A stretch of DNA of 64,000 bases from JABSQH01 sp039177505 (GTDB lineage Bacteria > Actinomycetota > Acidimicrobiia > Acidimicrobiales > Ilumatobacteraceae). Positions within the stretch are counted from its first letter, which is position 1. Every line of letters begins with the position of its first letter. The DNA is taken from positions 12,188-76,187 of the forward strand of contig JBCDFR010000013.1 in NCBI GenBank assembly GCA_039177505.1. The letters run 5' to 3'. Positions 1-10,774 of the stretch are shown in pieces. A program made the position numbers and the translations under genes. The notes below the pieces were generated by a model. It was not told where the DNA came from. It saw nothing but the letters and a program-made list of their open reading frames with translations, and made no database searches.

Positions 1-90
1 CGACAACTCGGCGTCGCTCGGAAACGACGCCGGGTCGCCCGCAATGGGCGGCCCTGCTTGCCCGCCGCCGTGTTCCTTGGGTCGTGCCAT
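1..90 (-). CDS. Partial hypothetical protein, N-terminus only
   Basis: The window begins inside this gene. On the minus strand an ATG at 90 follows a purine-rich GGGGGAG ribosome binding site and opens a frame that stays open to base 1 (30 codons). The visible N-terminus begins MARPKEHGGGQAGPP and is rich in Gly, Pro and Ala. No domain can be recognised. It is read away from the small gene at 170-358 in the same direction, so the two may be co-transcribed. The product is unknown, and the call rests on the start context and open frame only. Confidence 0.45.
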   Translation of the reverse strand, partial: MARPKEHGGGQAGPPIAGDPASFPSDAELS

Positions 91-169
91 CTCCACTCCC
101 CCGCTTCAGATGCCGCCGACCGACGGGCCGTCGTCGGGGGAAGAACGAACCGGTGTCACGAGGCGCAGT

Positions 170-358
170 CTATGGTGCGGCAATCGCCACGCCATCGAGA
201 TGCGCATGGCCGATCGCGACCGTTGCAGGGGCGGGCGCGAGCGCCGACGATGGCGACGTCGCCCGGTTGAGCGCGAAGCTCAAGAGCAGTGCGACCCCGC
301 AGATGATGAGGCCGATCGCCGCTCCGGCGACAACTGGGAGAGCGGTGGACTGCTTCAT
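170..358 (-). CDS. Small single-pass membrane protein
   Basis: A 62-residue protein starting at ATG 358, preceded at good distance by AAAGGA. Residues about 8-30 form one hydrophobic helix (VVAGAAIGLIICGVALLLSF), followed by a short Ala/Pro-rich tail. No family is recognised. The start context and the clear membrane segment argue that it is a real small gene. It lies between the alpha/beta hydrolase and the partial gene at the left edge, all on the minus strand. Function unknown. Confidence 0.55.
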   Translation of the reverse strand: MKQSTALPVVAGAAIGLIICGVALLLSFALNRATSPSSALAPAPATVAIGHAHLDGVAIAAP

Positions 359-500
359 CGCGGATTCCTTTCGTGTGCACGGATGCCATCAATCAACCAT
401 CACGCACCTGTGCAGTGCCTGAGCGACACCTGAGAGCTGGGTTCGCGCGGGCCGGTCACGTCGGCCTCGCCATCGGCACCGCCGAAGGCGGCTCGTTCCT

Positions 501-1316
501 TCAGGGCGCCGCCACCACGGCGCCAGGCGCCTGGAGGAAGTCGGTGATCGCAGCGAACGCGGCGCGGTCCTGGATCATGAACATGTGCCCACCGTCGAAG
601 ATCCGCAGCGATGCGTTCGGCATCCGTTCGGCGAGTAGCTCGGAGTTGGCCACAGGCGCGATGTCGTCGAACTCTCCAGCGCACACCAGGGTCCGATGCT
701 CGATCGAGGGCAGGTCGGCGACCACGTCATGGCCCTTGCGGGCACCCATCTGGCGCGCCAGACCCGCGAGACGTTGCGGGTCGGGCGGTCGCAACGACTG
801 CTCGCGGATGCGTGCGTAGTACGCGCCGAGCCCAGGGATCGGCTCGTCGGCATCAGGGTCGTACCGGCGGTCGGTCAGCCGGCACCGCTCGGCGAATGCA
901 TCCTCTGCACTCAGACGAGCAAGCCGGTGCAGTGGATACGACGGCGCCTCACCACCGGGCGACGTGCAACAGAGCACGAGCCGGTCGATGAGGTCGGGGT
1001 GACGAACCGCCAGATTGAGCGCGACCATCCCGCCGAAGCTCGTACCGACGATATGACAGCGGCTCCACCCCATCGAGGAGATGAGCGCTGCCGCGTCGTC
1101 GGCATAGTCGGCCATCGTGTAGGTCCCATCTGGGCTGGAGGTCTGCCCGAGCCCGCGTTGGTCGTAGTGCAGCACTTCGAATGCGCGGTTGAGCGGGATC
1201 ACCCCCGGCGGCGATTCGCGCAAGTCGTTCCCCGAACCGCTGATGTTCAACACCGGCGGGCCTGCTCCGTGTCGCTCGAAATACACATCGATGTCGTTGA
1301 CCGAGACAAAGGGCAC
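501..1316 (-). CDS. Alpha/beta-fold hydrolase
   Basis: A 271-residue alpha/beta hydrolase. The nucleophile elbow GTSFGG places the catalytic Ser at about 93. The acid is probably in GEFDD (about 217-218) and the His in DGGHMF (about 244). The HYDQRGLGQTS segment is the usual conserved stretch after strand 4. The length is typical of the family (esterases, haloperoxidase-like and peptidase-like members), so the substrate cannot be named. The open frame continues far upstream, but that part overlaps the divergent gene and is not protein-like. GTG at 1316 is the last start before the conserved VNDIDVYFERHG strand; no strong Shine-Dalgarno is visible, so the exact start is uncertain. Confidence 0.85.
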   Translation of the reverse strand: MPFVSVNDIDVYFERHGAGPPVLNISGSGNDLRESPPGVIPLNRAFEVLHYDQRGLGQTSSPDGTYTMADYADDAAALISSMGWSRCHIVGTSFGGMVALNLAVRHPDLIDRLVLCCTSPGGEAPSYPLHRLARLSAEDAFAERCRLTDRRYDPDADEPIPGLGAYYARIREQSLRPPDPQRLAGLARQMGARKGHDVVADLPSIEHRTLVCAGEFDDIAPVANSELLAERMPNASLRIFDGGHMFMIQDRAAFAAITDFLQAPGAVVAAP

Positions 1317-1391
1317 ACCCGGATGCTCGCCGACCACCGCAAGCGCGAGCGAGTCGATCAGTCGACGCCCCGATCCGAAATACCGCGAGAT

Positions 1392-1410
1392 ACGTGCGCT
1401 ATTCGCACGT
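1392..1410. other. Short perfect stem-loop in the divergent intergenic region
   Basis: Seven-base arms ACGTGCG and CGCACGT surround a 5-nt loop. The site lies between the divergent hydrolase and DUF5995 genes. Just to its right the unit CGCGGACAGAA occurs twice within about 30 bp. This could be an operator or a chance hairpin; nothing else is seen in this 226-bp intergenic region. Confidence 0.3.
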
Positions 1411-1542
1411 GATCGCGGACAGAACCGTGCCGCGGACAGAAACCAACACGCCGAATCGGTCCGTCCAGCCGAGCGCCACGGGTGACGACGGCGCGCAGGT
1501 GACAGCGACAACGCTCGGCGATCGTGCACTACCGTCTCTCTG

Positions 1543-2262
1543 GTGCTCGGCGACGTCACCGAAGCGCTCCGGACGACTGCGCTTGCGGCGCCCGACGCAC
1601 GCGGCCACTTCGCCGCAATGTACGCCCGAGTGACCGACCGCGTGGATCGACACATCGCGGCCGGACGGTTCGATGACGAGCAGCGCATGGACCGGTTCGT
1701 CCGGGCGTTCGCCGACTGGTACCTCGCTCCGATCGCCCGCACCCGGCCGATGCCGTCGTGTTGGCAGGCGGCGTACGACGTCGCCAACGACGACTTGATC
1801 GTTGTGCAGCACCTCCTCCTCGGCATCAATGCACACGTCAATCACGATCTCCCGCAGGTGGTCGTGGAGTTGGCGGCGCAGGAACAGACGGTGCATGCCC
1901 TGCAGCGCGACTTCGACGCGGTCAACGACGTCCTGGCCGAGGTGCAACCCGCGGTACTTCGGGACCTTGGACGCGTGTCGGGGCTGACTCAGGTGGCCGC
2001 GTTGTACGGCGGCAGCCACCTGTTCAGGTTTTCGCTGCAACGCGCTCGTGCACAGGCGTGGGACACCGCCGTTCGGCTCCACGGCATGTCGCAGAGCGCC
2101 CGCCGCGACGAAGTGGTCGAGCTCGATCGAGTGGTGACGGCGATCGCGTACCTCGTGTCGAAGCCGACACTGCCGCTGTCGTGGCTGCTACCGATCGTGC
2201 GGTGGCTGGAGGTCTCCGACTCCGCTGAGGTCACGCGCCGCCTGCTCGGTCCGCTGCAGTAG
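1543..2262 (+). CDS. DUF5995 family protein
   Basis: A 239-residue mainly helical protein starting with GTG. It has the layout of DUF5995: an early HFAAMYARVTDRV helix, then RMDRFVRAFADWYL, then the conserved LLLGINAHVNHDLP segment (about residues 88-101), whose His and Asp residues are the family hallmark. The biochemical role of this family is not established. It is divergent from the hydrolase gene and 145 bp upstream of the patatin gene. There is no signal peptide or membrane helix, so it is probably cytoplasmic. Family recognition is from memory of the motif. Confidence 0.8.
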   Translation: MLGDVTEALRTTALAAPDARGHFAAMYARVTDRVDRHIAAGRFDDEQRMDRFVRAFADWYLAPIARTRPMPSCWQAAYDVANDDLIVVQHLLLGINAHVNHDLPQVVVELAAQEQTVHALQRDFDAVNDVLAEVQPAVLRDLGRVSGLTQVAALYGGSHLFRFSLQRARAQAWDTAVRLHGMSQSARRDEVVELDRVVTAIAYLVSKPTLPLSWLLPIVRWLEVSDSAEVTRRLLGPLQ

Positions 2263-2407
2263 CGAGTACGGGACAGCGATCGCCGCTGCGCACACGGAGG
2301 CCAGAATGTGAGTTGACTCCCTCGCCTGGTCGCGTACCGTGTCAATCGGGACGGATGTGGCCGGCCGAGCGGTCGGCCGTATTGGTGCAGTTGCAAAGGG
2401 GAACCCA

Positions 2408-3406
2408 ATGCCAGAGGAGTCGAAGGCCGACGTCGTGCTGGAGGGCGGGGGCGTCAAAGGGATCGCGCTCGTCGGCGCTCTCAGCGTGTTGATGGACGCC
2501 GGCTACGCCTTTCCGCGCGTTGCCGGCACGTCAGCTGGCGCAATCGTCGGAGCGCTCGTCGCGGCCGGTATGCCGGCTGAGCGGATGAAGTCGATCATGG
2601 CACAGACCGACTATCGGCGATTCCAGGACGAGTCGTGGCTCGATGCACTGCCGGGTGGCAAGATCATCTCGATCCTGAAAGATGCCGGCATCTACGAAGG
2701 CGAGTATCTGCGCACGTGGCTCGCCGAGACTCTCGGTGACGTGCAGACGTTTGGCGACCTCGCCCTCCCTGAAGACGCCACCTCTTCACTCCCTCCGGAC
2801 CAGCGGTACCGGCTCGTCGTCAACGTGTCTGACGTGTCGCTCGGTCAGCTTGTGCGATTCCCGTGGGACTACCAGCGCTTCTACGGGCTCGCCCCAAGCG
2901 AGCAACGCATCGCCGATGCAGTCCGCGCTTCGATGTCCATCCCATTCTTCTTCGAACCGGCGACGCTGGAGTACGAGCGAACCGAATCGGGCGCGCCGAA
3001 GAAGGTCCGCTCGACGCTTGTCGACGGAGGCATGCTGTCGAACTTCCCCGTCGACATCTTCGATCGCACCGATGGCCAGGCACCGCGATGGCCAACGTTT
3101 GGCATCAAGCTCTCGAGCAAACCCGACGCGATCGCGGCGCGGTTTCCAGACGACGTCGGCGGACCGATCGACCTCACCAAAGCAATGATCACGACGATGA
3201 CGAGCTTTCGCGACGCGATGCACATCAACCGCGCAGAGGTCATCGCCCGCACGATCTTCGTCGACACGTTGGGGGTCGGTGCGACCGACTTCGATATCGA
3301 CCAAGCCACGCAAGACGCGCTGTTCCAGAGCGGTGTTTCGGCGGCCCAGAAGTTCCTCGGCGAGTGGAGCTTCGATGCGTATGTCCGGGAGTTCCGAACT
3401 CCATAG
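2408..3406 (+). CDS. Patatin-like phospholipase
   Basis: A 332-residue patatin-domain protein. The oxyanion-hole loop GGGVKG is at 13-18, the nucleophile motif GTSAG at 40-44 (Ser42), and the DGG motif of the Ser-Asp dyad near 206 (VDGGMLSNFP). These define a lipid acyl hydrolase; the substrate is unknown. No signal peptide is present, suggesting cytosolic or membrane-peripheral action. ATG 2408 is preferred over an upstream in-frame start at 2339 because AAAGGGG sits just before it and the patatin fold begins at once. Confidence 0.9.
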   Translation: MPEESKADVVLEGGGVKGIALVGALSVLMDAGYAFPRVAGTSAGAIVGALVAAGMPAERMKSIMAQTDYRRFQDESWLDALPGGKIISILKDAGIYEGEYLRTWLAETLGDVQTFGDLALPEDATSSLPPDQRYRLVVNVSDVSLGQLVRFPWDYQRFYGLAPSEQRIADAVRASMSIPFFFEPATLEYERTESGAPKKVRSTLVDGGMLSNFPVDIFDRTDGQAPRWPTFGIKLSSKPDAIAARFPDDVGGPIDLTKAMITTMTSFRDAMHINRAEVIARTIFVDTLGVGATDFDIDQATQDALFQSGVSAAQKFLGEWSFDAYVREFRTP

Positions 3407-3480
3407 GTCATCGGCGACCGGATCACGCTGCGAGTGGTCCGCCAGGCGAGTTGGCAGCGCATCGTCCGCAGCGCAAGCAC

Positions 3481-3524
3481 GCGTTCGCGAACGCGCCTAT
3501 GGTCCCGGAGTCGGGATACTCCGG
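3481..3524. other. Palindrome and stem-loop upstream of the nuclease gene
   Basis: Bases 3481-3494 are a perfect 14-bp palindrome (GCGTTCGCGAACGC). Ten bases later 3505-3524 form a 7-bp stem (CCGGAGT / ACTCCGG) with a 6-nt loop. Both lie in the 144-bp gap before the secreted nuclease gene. They may be an operator and a leader or terminator hairpin; no T-tract follows. Role not shown. Confidence 0.35.
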
Positions 3525-3550
3525 CAGCGGGCGCGACGAAGAGGACAGGT

Positions 3551-6958
<3,408 letters not shown>

Positions 6959-7068
6959 CGCAGAGTCGGGGACGTCACCATCGGGGGCAGGCGCAGCGAT
7001 CGCGTCTGCCCCGGAACGAAAGTGGCGACGAGCCCACAGCTTCCAGCTCGAGGCTGAGGCATGCGGTT

Positions 7069-7111
7069 GTGGAGCTAAGGGGAATCGAACTCCTGACCTC
7101 TTCCATGCCAT
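7069..7111 (-). other. attL-like repeat: 3' half of tRNA-Ala
   Basis: 43 bp that match 10775-10817 with a single mismatch (7081 versus 10787). On the minus strand it corresponds exactly to the anticodon loop through the 3' end of tRNA-Ala(GGC), with no 5' half present. It is therefore not a tRNA gene but the left boundary of the integrated element. The one substitution puts an A-C mismatch into the T-arm stem, consistent with this copy no longer being under selection as tRNA. Confidence 0.85.
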
Positions 7112-7227
7112 TCCCGGCTCGGTTGTGGAATGAGTGGAATCTGATGGAGTGAGACGGACTGTGGCGCGGAGCGCGGCTCAGAACTGCACTCCGAATGGAC
7201 GCAATTGGCACGCACAGTGGTCGCTGA

Positions 7228-7416
7228 TTCGATACGAACACACGTTCGCCGCGACACTCAAACGATGCCGAACCAGCTCCCACGCTCGACTGGAAGAAGC
7301 CAGTCACCGGCAAACAGCTCACCATCGGGGACGTCAACGCCATCATCGCCCAGGTCGAGGACATCCGCGTCCCGACCACGAGCTTCGGTCTCCCCAAATT
7401 TCCCACCAACCATTGA
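7228..7416 (+). pseudogene. Truncated coding remnant inside the element
   Basis: The frame ending at TGA 7414-7416 reads (from 7285) LDWKKPVTGKQLTIGDVNAI followed by a further helical stretch. Its codons have the strong third-position GC bias of real genes here. Upstream the frame closes at TGA 7225 with no ATG, GTG or TTG start in between, so the 5' part has been lost or frameshifted. It overlaps the end of the minus-strand secreted-protein gene. The parent family is not recognised; the position near attL suggests the end of a lost phage-type gene. Confidence 0.45.
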
Positions 7417-7726
7417 CGTTGTAATCACAATTCTTGTCGAGTTTGTACGCGACCGGGTGCGGCCACGCTTCTCCCGGATGCGCCCACTGCGCCGAGAGCA
7501 CGCAGTTGGCTGGATTGTTGGCAGCAGCCTGCGTAGGTCCGTCGCCCTCCGGGGATCCCGCCGACTCCATTGATGTTGATGGCCCCTCGTCAATCGTCTG
7601 ATCATCGACGGGCACTGCCGATGCACTTGCTGGATTCACGACAACCGAGCCGACGACGACCACCGAGAGAACTCCGAGCCAACCCAGCCACAAACGGTGT
7701 GGGCAACCTTCCTGCGTGCTTTTCAT
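7343..7726 (-). CDS. Small secreted protein of the element
   Basis: A 127-residue protein starting at ATG 7726. A signal peptide covers about residues 1-37 (hydrophobic VLSVVVVGSVVV then ASASA), followed by an acidic, Ser/Pro-rich stretch. The C-terminal region contains two Cys (NCVLS, NCDYN) and several Trp. No family is recognised. The last 25 or so codons overlap the plus-strand remnant, so the natural C-terminus may have been replaced when the element was rearranged. An upstream GTG (7762) is possible but adds nothing signal-like. Confidence 0.5.
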   Translation of the reverse strand: MKSTQEGCPHRLWLGWLGVLSVVVVGSVVVNPASASAVPVDDQTIDEGPSTSMESAGSPEGDGPTQAAANNPANCVLSAQWAHPGEAWPHPVAYKLDKNCDYNVNGWWEIWGDRSSWSGRGCPRPGR

Positions 7727-7797
7727 CGGCCGGCACACTTTTGCACCGAATCTCAGCTGCACCTATGGACAACCAAAAAGGAACCTGTGACTCGAAA

Positions 7798-7844
7798 GAG
7801 CCCCCGCCGTCTCACGCCACGAAGGGCAGAGACAGCGGGGGCTC
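7798..7844. terminator. Long inverted repeat between the two secreted-protein genes
   Basis: 16-base arms (7798-7813 and 7829-7844) differ at one position and enclose a 15-nt loop. They read GAGCCCCCGC... and ...GCGGGGGCTC. The site lies downstream of the gene at 7905-8090 and upstream of the one at 7343-7726, both on minus. The stem strength suits a terminator or processing hairpin, although no long T-tract follows. Confidence 0.5.
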
Positions 7845-7904
7845 GATGAGGAGATCGTTGATTGTGCGGGTGGGTTCTACCCGGGTGCTCGGACGAGCGA
7901 AGAC

Positions 7905-8090
7905 TCAGCAACCAGTCCGAATAGAAGCAACCCCGCAGAAGGGCTTTTTCCACCAGCTGCTCGTGGATGCGACGGGCTCCTCGACAGTCGACGTAGCGAC
8001 TTCTTCAACGGGCATGGTGGCGCTCGCCGACCCAGCCGAAAGCGATGCAGCAGCAACCACACCAACGACAATGACTCTCACAGATCTCAT
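7905..8090 (-). CDS. Small secreted protein of the element
   Basis: A 61-residue protein. ATG 8090 begins a signal peptide (MRSVRVIVVGVVAAASLSAG, then SASA), leaving a mature part of about 35 residues with a Glu/Val/Thr-rich stretch and a C-terminal SSWWKKPFCGV segment with two Cys. No family is recognised. Its arrangement (hydrophobic leader, SASA, short acidic stretch) resembles the next gene downstream, so they may be related, but the mature parts do not align convincingly by eye. Confidence 0.5.
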   Translation of the reverse strand: MRSVRVIVVGVVAAASLSAGSASATMPVEEVATSTVEEPVASTSSWWKKPFCGVASIRTGC

Positions 8091-8165
8091 CGCGGCCAAC
8101 TTACGGCGGGTCGACCTGTGCGAGTCCTGAACGGAACCCGAATACCGGCTAATCGCTCGGGCGAG

Positions 8166-8480
8166 CTACTCGAGCGGCGAGTACTCCGGCGGCGTCGGGC
8201 CCAGCTTTGGTGACGAGTCAGGTGGGAGCACGCCGCGTTTGGCTTTGTCGAGCACCGGGGTGACCCGCCGGACGATCGCCACCGCGACCGTCAACACGGT
8301 GCCCGTCGCAGCCAGTGCTCCCACAACCCAGCCGACAGCCGGATTGCCCGGCAGGAACGGGCGTAGCTGACTGATCCCGATCGACACGACAACACCCGCA
8401 GCCGTCAACTGCGCCGGTGCTGCGTGGAGAATCGTCGACCACCACTCACGGTTCGTGACCTTGTTCCACAAGTTCTTCAT
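8166..8480 (-). CDS. Holin-like two-helix membrane protein
   Basis: A 104-residue protein with two hydrophobic helices (about 25-45 and 50-70), a charged N-terminus (MKNLWNKVTNREWW) and a Pro-rich tail. Size, two-helix layout and clustering with other tiny membrane proteins resemble actinophage holins, but no signature proves it. ATG 8480 overlaps the upstream stop as ATGA. It is preceded 9 nt upstream by a perfect AAGGAGGTCC, itself present twice because of a 24-bp tandem duplication. The last gene of the overlapping cassette. Confidence 0.65.
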   Translation of the reverse strand: MKNLWNKVTNREWWSTILHAAPAQLTAAGVVVSIGISQLRPFLPGNPAVGWVVGALAATGTVLTVAVAIVRRVTPVLDKAKRGVLPPDSSPKLGPTPPEYSPLE

Positions 8481-8797
8481 CCCGAAGGACCTCCTTGTTG
8501 TAAACCCGAAGGACCTCCTTGTTGTAAATCAGTGCGCGGCTCATGACCGAGCTCACGCAACTGAGCGAGTAGCGCTGACACCTCGCGGCGAAGCACTGCG
8601 ATCTCCTCTTCCTGCTCATCGATGCGAGCCTCAGCCGGGGCCAACCGCTTCTCGTATCGGTCGATCAACCCGACCGCGCTATCTGTGAGCATCGAGTCCG
8701 ACGCCAGCGAACGACGCCGCGAGTTCCACAACGTCGCGACAAACGTGAGAACACCAGCAGCCGACAGCGCCGTGAGCAGCTTGGCCCAGTCATCCAT
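8477..8797 (-). CDS. Membrane-anchored coiled-coil protein
   Basis: A 106-residue protein. One N-terminal hydrophobic helix (about 5-23, LLTALSAAGVLTFVATLW) is followed by a basic patch (RRRS) and a long charged coiled coil (about 45-88, APAEARIDEQEEEIAVLRRE). The C-terminus ends in a repeated LQQGGPSG unit created by the 24-bp tandem DNA duplication. It overlaps the upstream gene by 8 nt and the holin-like gene by 4 nt. Such TM-plus-coil proteins are common beside lysis genes in actinophages; the function here is unproven. Confidence 0.65.
   Translation of the reverse strand: MDDWAKLLTALSAAGVLTFVATLWNSRRRSLASDSMLTDSAVGLIDRYEKRLAPAEARIDEQEEEIAVLRREVSALLAQLRELGHEPRTDLQQGGPSGLQQGGPSG
8481..8528 (-). 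repeat. 24-bp tandem duplication carrying two Shine-Dalgarno sites
   Basis: Units 8481-8504 and 8505-8528 are identical. On the minus strand each contains AAGGAGGTCC (complement of 8487-8496 and 8511-8520). The proximal copy is the ribosome binding site for ATG 8480. The distal copy lies within the end of the upstream gene and repeats its last eight codons. Confidence 0.9.
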
Positions 8798-9089
8798 CGA
8801 AGCCCTCGACCACGGCGCGCTCGGCGCCGACCCGCCGCGACTGAATGAACGGCCACGACAGCACCACGCCCGTAGCCGAGAAGTTCAACATCTCGACCGA
8901 CCAGCCCATCGTCGGGAGCGAATCGAACGTCAGCGACGCCACACCCCACGACATGCACGCCGTCCAAAACGCGCACACGCCGAACTGCCGGCGGTACGAC
9001 CGATTGTGGTACGCCTCGACGAAACCGAACGCGGTGGCAGCCACACACGCCGTGAACAAGATCAGCCGCGACGTATCCGCCGCATCCAT
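8790..9089 (-). CDS. Small multi-pass membrane protein
   Basis: A 99-residue protein with three hydrophobic stretches (about 9-25, 38-55 and 65-82), a conserved-looking VEAYHNRSYRRQFG connection, and a charged tail. ATG 9089 lies inside the end of the upstream gene (28-nt overlap), with GGTCGGG as a modest ribosome binding site. The tight overlaps on both sides show it is part of a translationally coupled cassette. No family is recognised; a phage-type membrane protein is the likely class. Confidence 0.6.
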   Translation of the reverse strand: MDAADTSRLILFTACVAATAFGFVEAYHNRSYRRQFGVCAFWTACMSWGVASLTFDSLPTMGWSVEMLNFSATGVVLSWPFIQSRRVGAERAVVEGFDG

Positions 9090-9394
9090 TGCCCGACCTC
9101 GAACACGTCGATGAGCACGTGGGCATCTCGCGACACCCGCACCGTGAACTCATCGCCGTCGAGCACAACCGACACCGCGCCGGTCACTTCCTGGCCCGGC
9201 TCGAACTGCTGGATCGACGTACCCGGATAGGCGCCACCGCCCCACACAGCGATATTCCCCTTGCCTTCAGGGTCGATGACTGCGGCATTCAACCCGACCG
9301 CCGTAGTACCAGCAGGCACCTTGGCCCGGTTGATCCCGAACCGGTAGTTCCTGTTCCGCTCGAGCGATACCACCTCGACGACAGCCCCCGACAC
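9062..9394 (-). CDS. Small beta-rich element protein
   Basis: A 110-residue soluble, beta-rich protein (GTG start at 9394) with a Gly-rich middle (VWGGGAYPGTS) and a basic C-terminus (MRRIRRG). No cysteines or membrane helix. It is the first gene of the overlapping minus-strand cassette and lies 12 bp from the divergent short ORF at 9407. Family not recognised; a minor virion or decoration-type protein is possible from size and position, but that is speculation. Confidence 0.6.
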   Translation of the reverse strand: MSGAVVEVVSLERNRNYRFGINRAKVPAGTTAVGLNAAVIDPEGKGNIAVWGGGAYPGTSIQQFEPGQEVTGAVSVVLDGDEFTVRVSRDAHVLIDVFEVGQWMRRIRRG

Positions 9395-9406
9395 CCGCGG
9401 TCCGCG

Positions 9407-9592
9407 GTGGTCGCCCTCGGTGCCGCGACCGACCTTCTACGCGACATCGAGCTGACGGTCTCCAAGATGCTCGACCTCCACACCGCCCGCAACCCGGGCG
9501 AGCCAGACCGGCCAAACCTTCGCCCCTGGCGCGAAGCAATGGCCGATCTCAATCTCTGGCTCGATCAACGCGAACTCTCCGACGACAAATAG
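9407..9592 (+). CDS. Short plus-strand ORF of the element
   Basis: A 61-residue frame from GTG 9407 to TAG, predicted mostly helical (ATDLLRDIELTVSKMLDLH, then REAMADLNLWLDQRELSDDK). Its codon bias is gene-like, unlike the opposite-strand frames over the same bases. It overlaps the last 44 bp of the recombinase gene tail to tail. The frame is open upstream too, so it could be the end of a longer lost gene. Function unknown. Confidence 0.4.
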   Translation: MVALGAATDLLRDIELTVSKMLDLHTARNPGEPDRPNLRPWREAMADLNLWLDQRELSDDK

Positions 9593-10664
9593 CTAGGACC
9601 CGCTCAGCCACCACGTCGGCCGCCTCGCGATCACGCAGAGCGTGGGAATAGGTGCTCAAGTTCGTCGACGGGGTGTTCCCGATCCGCAACCCACGGGTGG
9701 CCTCGTCAATCCCCGCCGCAGCCAGCCAAGAGTTGTGGGTGTGCCGCAAGTCGTACAGCCTCAACTCCGACCGGATCCCGGCAGCGTCGCGGAGCTTGCG
9801 CCACCGGAACCCACCGGCATACGTCCGACGCCACGGCACACTCGACGCCTCATCGCCCGACAGCAACCACGGATCTTCGTCGAGCGGGACACCAACACCC
9901 AGCGCGCGCTTCTTCTGAACTCGCCGCCATTTGTCGATCGACTTCATCGTGGTGGCATCGACGGCAACGAATCGCGGGCGGTCGTCGTGCTTCGCGTCGA
10001 CGATCGTCACCACGAGCTCGTCCTTGTCGATCGCCGACCAGCGCAACCCGACCGCTTCGCCCGGCCGGGCGCCGGTGGCGAGATGTAGGTCGATCCAAGC
10101 GCGGTCGATGTCGAGCTTGCACGCTCTGCGGAGCTTCGCGACTTCTTCGTCGGTGAGCGGGTTGCCGGCCGACGCCGGCACCGACGGGCAGCGCTGACCG
10201 CGCCACGGGTTGGTCGTCACCCAGCCAGCCAGCGTCGATTCGCGCCACACCGACATCAGCGCTCCGTGGATCTTCTGGACCATCGCCGGCGAATGCCGTG
10301 CGGCTAACCCGTCCATGATCGTGCGGGCATCCACAACGGACACTTCGGCGGCGACCCAGCCGCGGGCGATGTCGGGAATGTGCGCGAGCGCGTACCCGTA
10401 CGTCTCGCGAGTGACGTCGGCAATCGGGATCTGCTCGAGCGCCACATCGATCAGCTGGCCGACCGTCATATCGGACCGAGTCCCGCGCGCTGCGACGCGC
10501 TTGGCCAGCTCGGCGCGGGCCGCCTTCATCGTCGGCGCGGTGATCGTCTCGGCCTTGCGGCGATGTTCACCGGTGAACGGATCGCGGCCCTCTGACCAGC
10601 GCAATTGGTAGCGGCCGCCGCCCTTGTCGACGACACTGCCGGCTCCGTATGCAGCACGCCCCAT
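9549..10664 (-). CDS. Tyrosine recombinase / integrase
   Basis: A 371-residue phage-type integrase with an N-terminal arm-binding region, a core-binding SAM-like domain (about 65-155) and a catalytic domain (about 165-350). Visible active-site positions are Arg200 (ATGARPGEAVGLRW), Lys225, Arg307 (in YDLRHTH) and the nucleophile Tyr339 (STYSHA). The usual His of box II is Tyr304, and the usual LGH is IGN (Asn330). ATG 10664 is chosen because the upstream frame runs into the tRNA. It probably catalyses integration at the tRNA-Ala anticodon loop, and its position 111 bp from the attR repeat fits. Confidence 0.9.
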   Translation of the reverse strand: MGRAAYGAGSVVDKGGGRYQLRWSEGRDPFTGEHRRKAETITAPTMKAARAELAKRVAARGTRSDMTVGQLIDVALEQIPIADVTRETYGYALAHIPDIARGWVAAEVSVVDARTIMDGLAARHSPAMVQKIHGALMSVWRESTLAGWVTTNPWRGQRCPSVPASAGNPLTDEEVAKLRRACKLDIDRAWIDLHLATGARPGEAVGLRWSAIDKDELVVTIVDAKHDDRPRFVAVDATTMKSIDKWRRVQKKRALGVGVPLDEDPWLLSGDEASSVPWRRTYAGGFRWRKLRDAAGIRSELRLYDLRHTHNSWLAAAGIDEATRGLRIGNTPSTNLSTYSHALRDREAADVVAERVLAICRRRVRVDRARD

Positions 10665-10774
10665 GAACACGGACGGTAGCCGGAATTGGCACGAACTGGC
10701 ACGAGAGGTCGTCCAGAACGACGAAAGCACCAGTCGAACCGGACCATAAATGGCGGTTACGCTGGTGATTACCG

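Noticed and set aside
7069..7111. A second tRNA-Ala gene
   Set aside because: Only the 3' half is present and its T-stem has a mismatch; it is an attachment-site duplicate.
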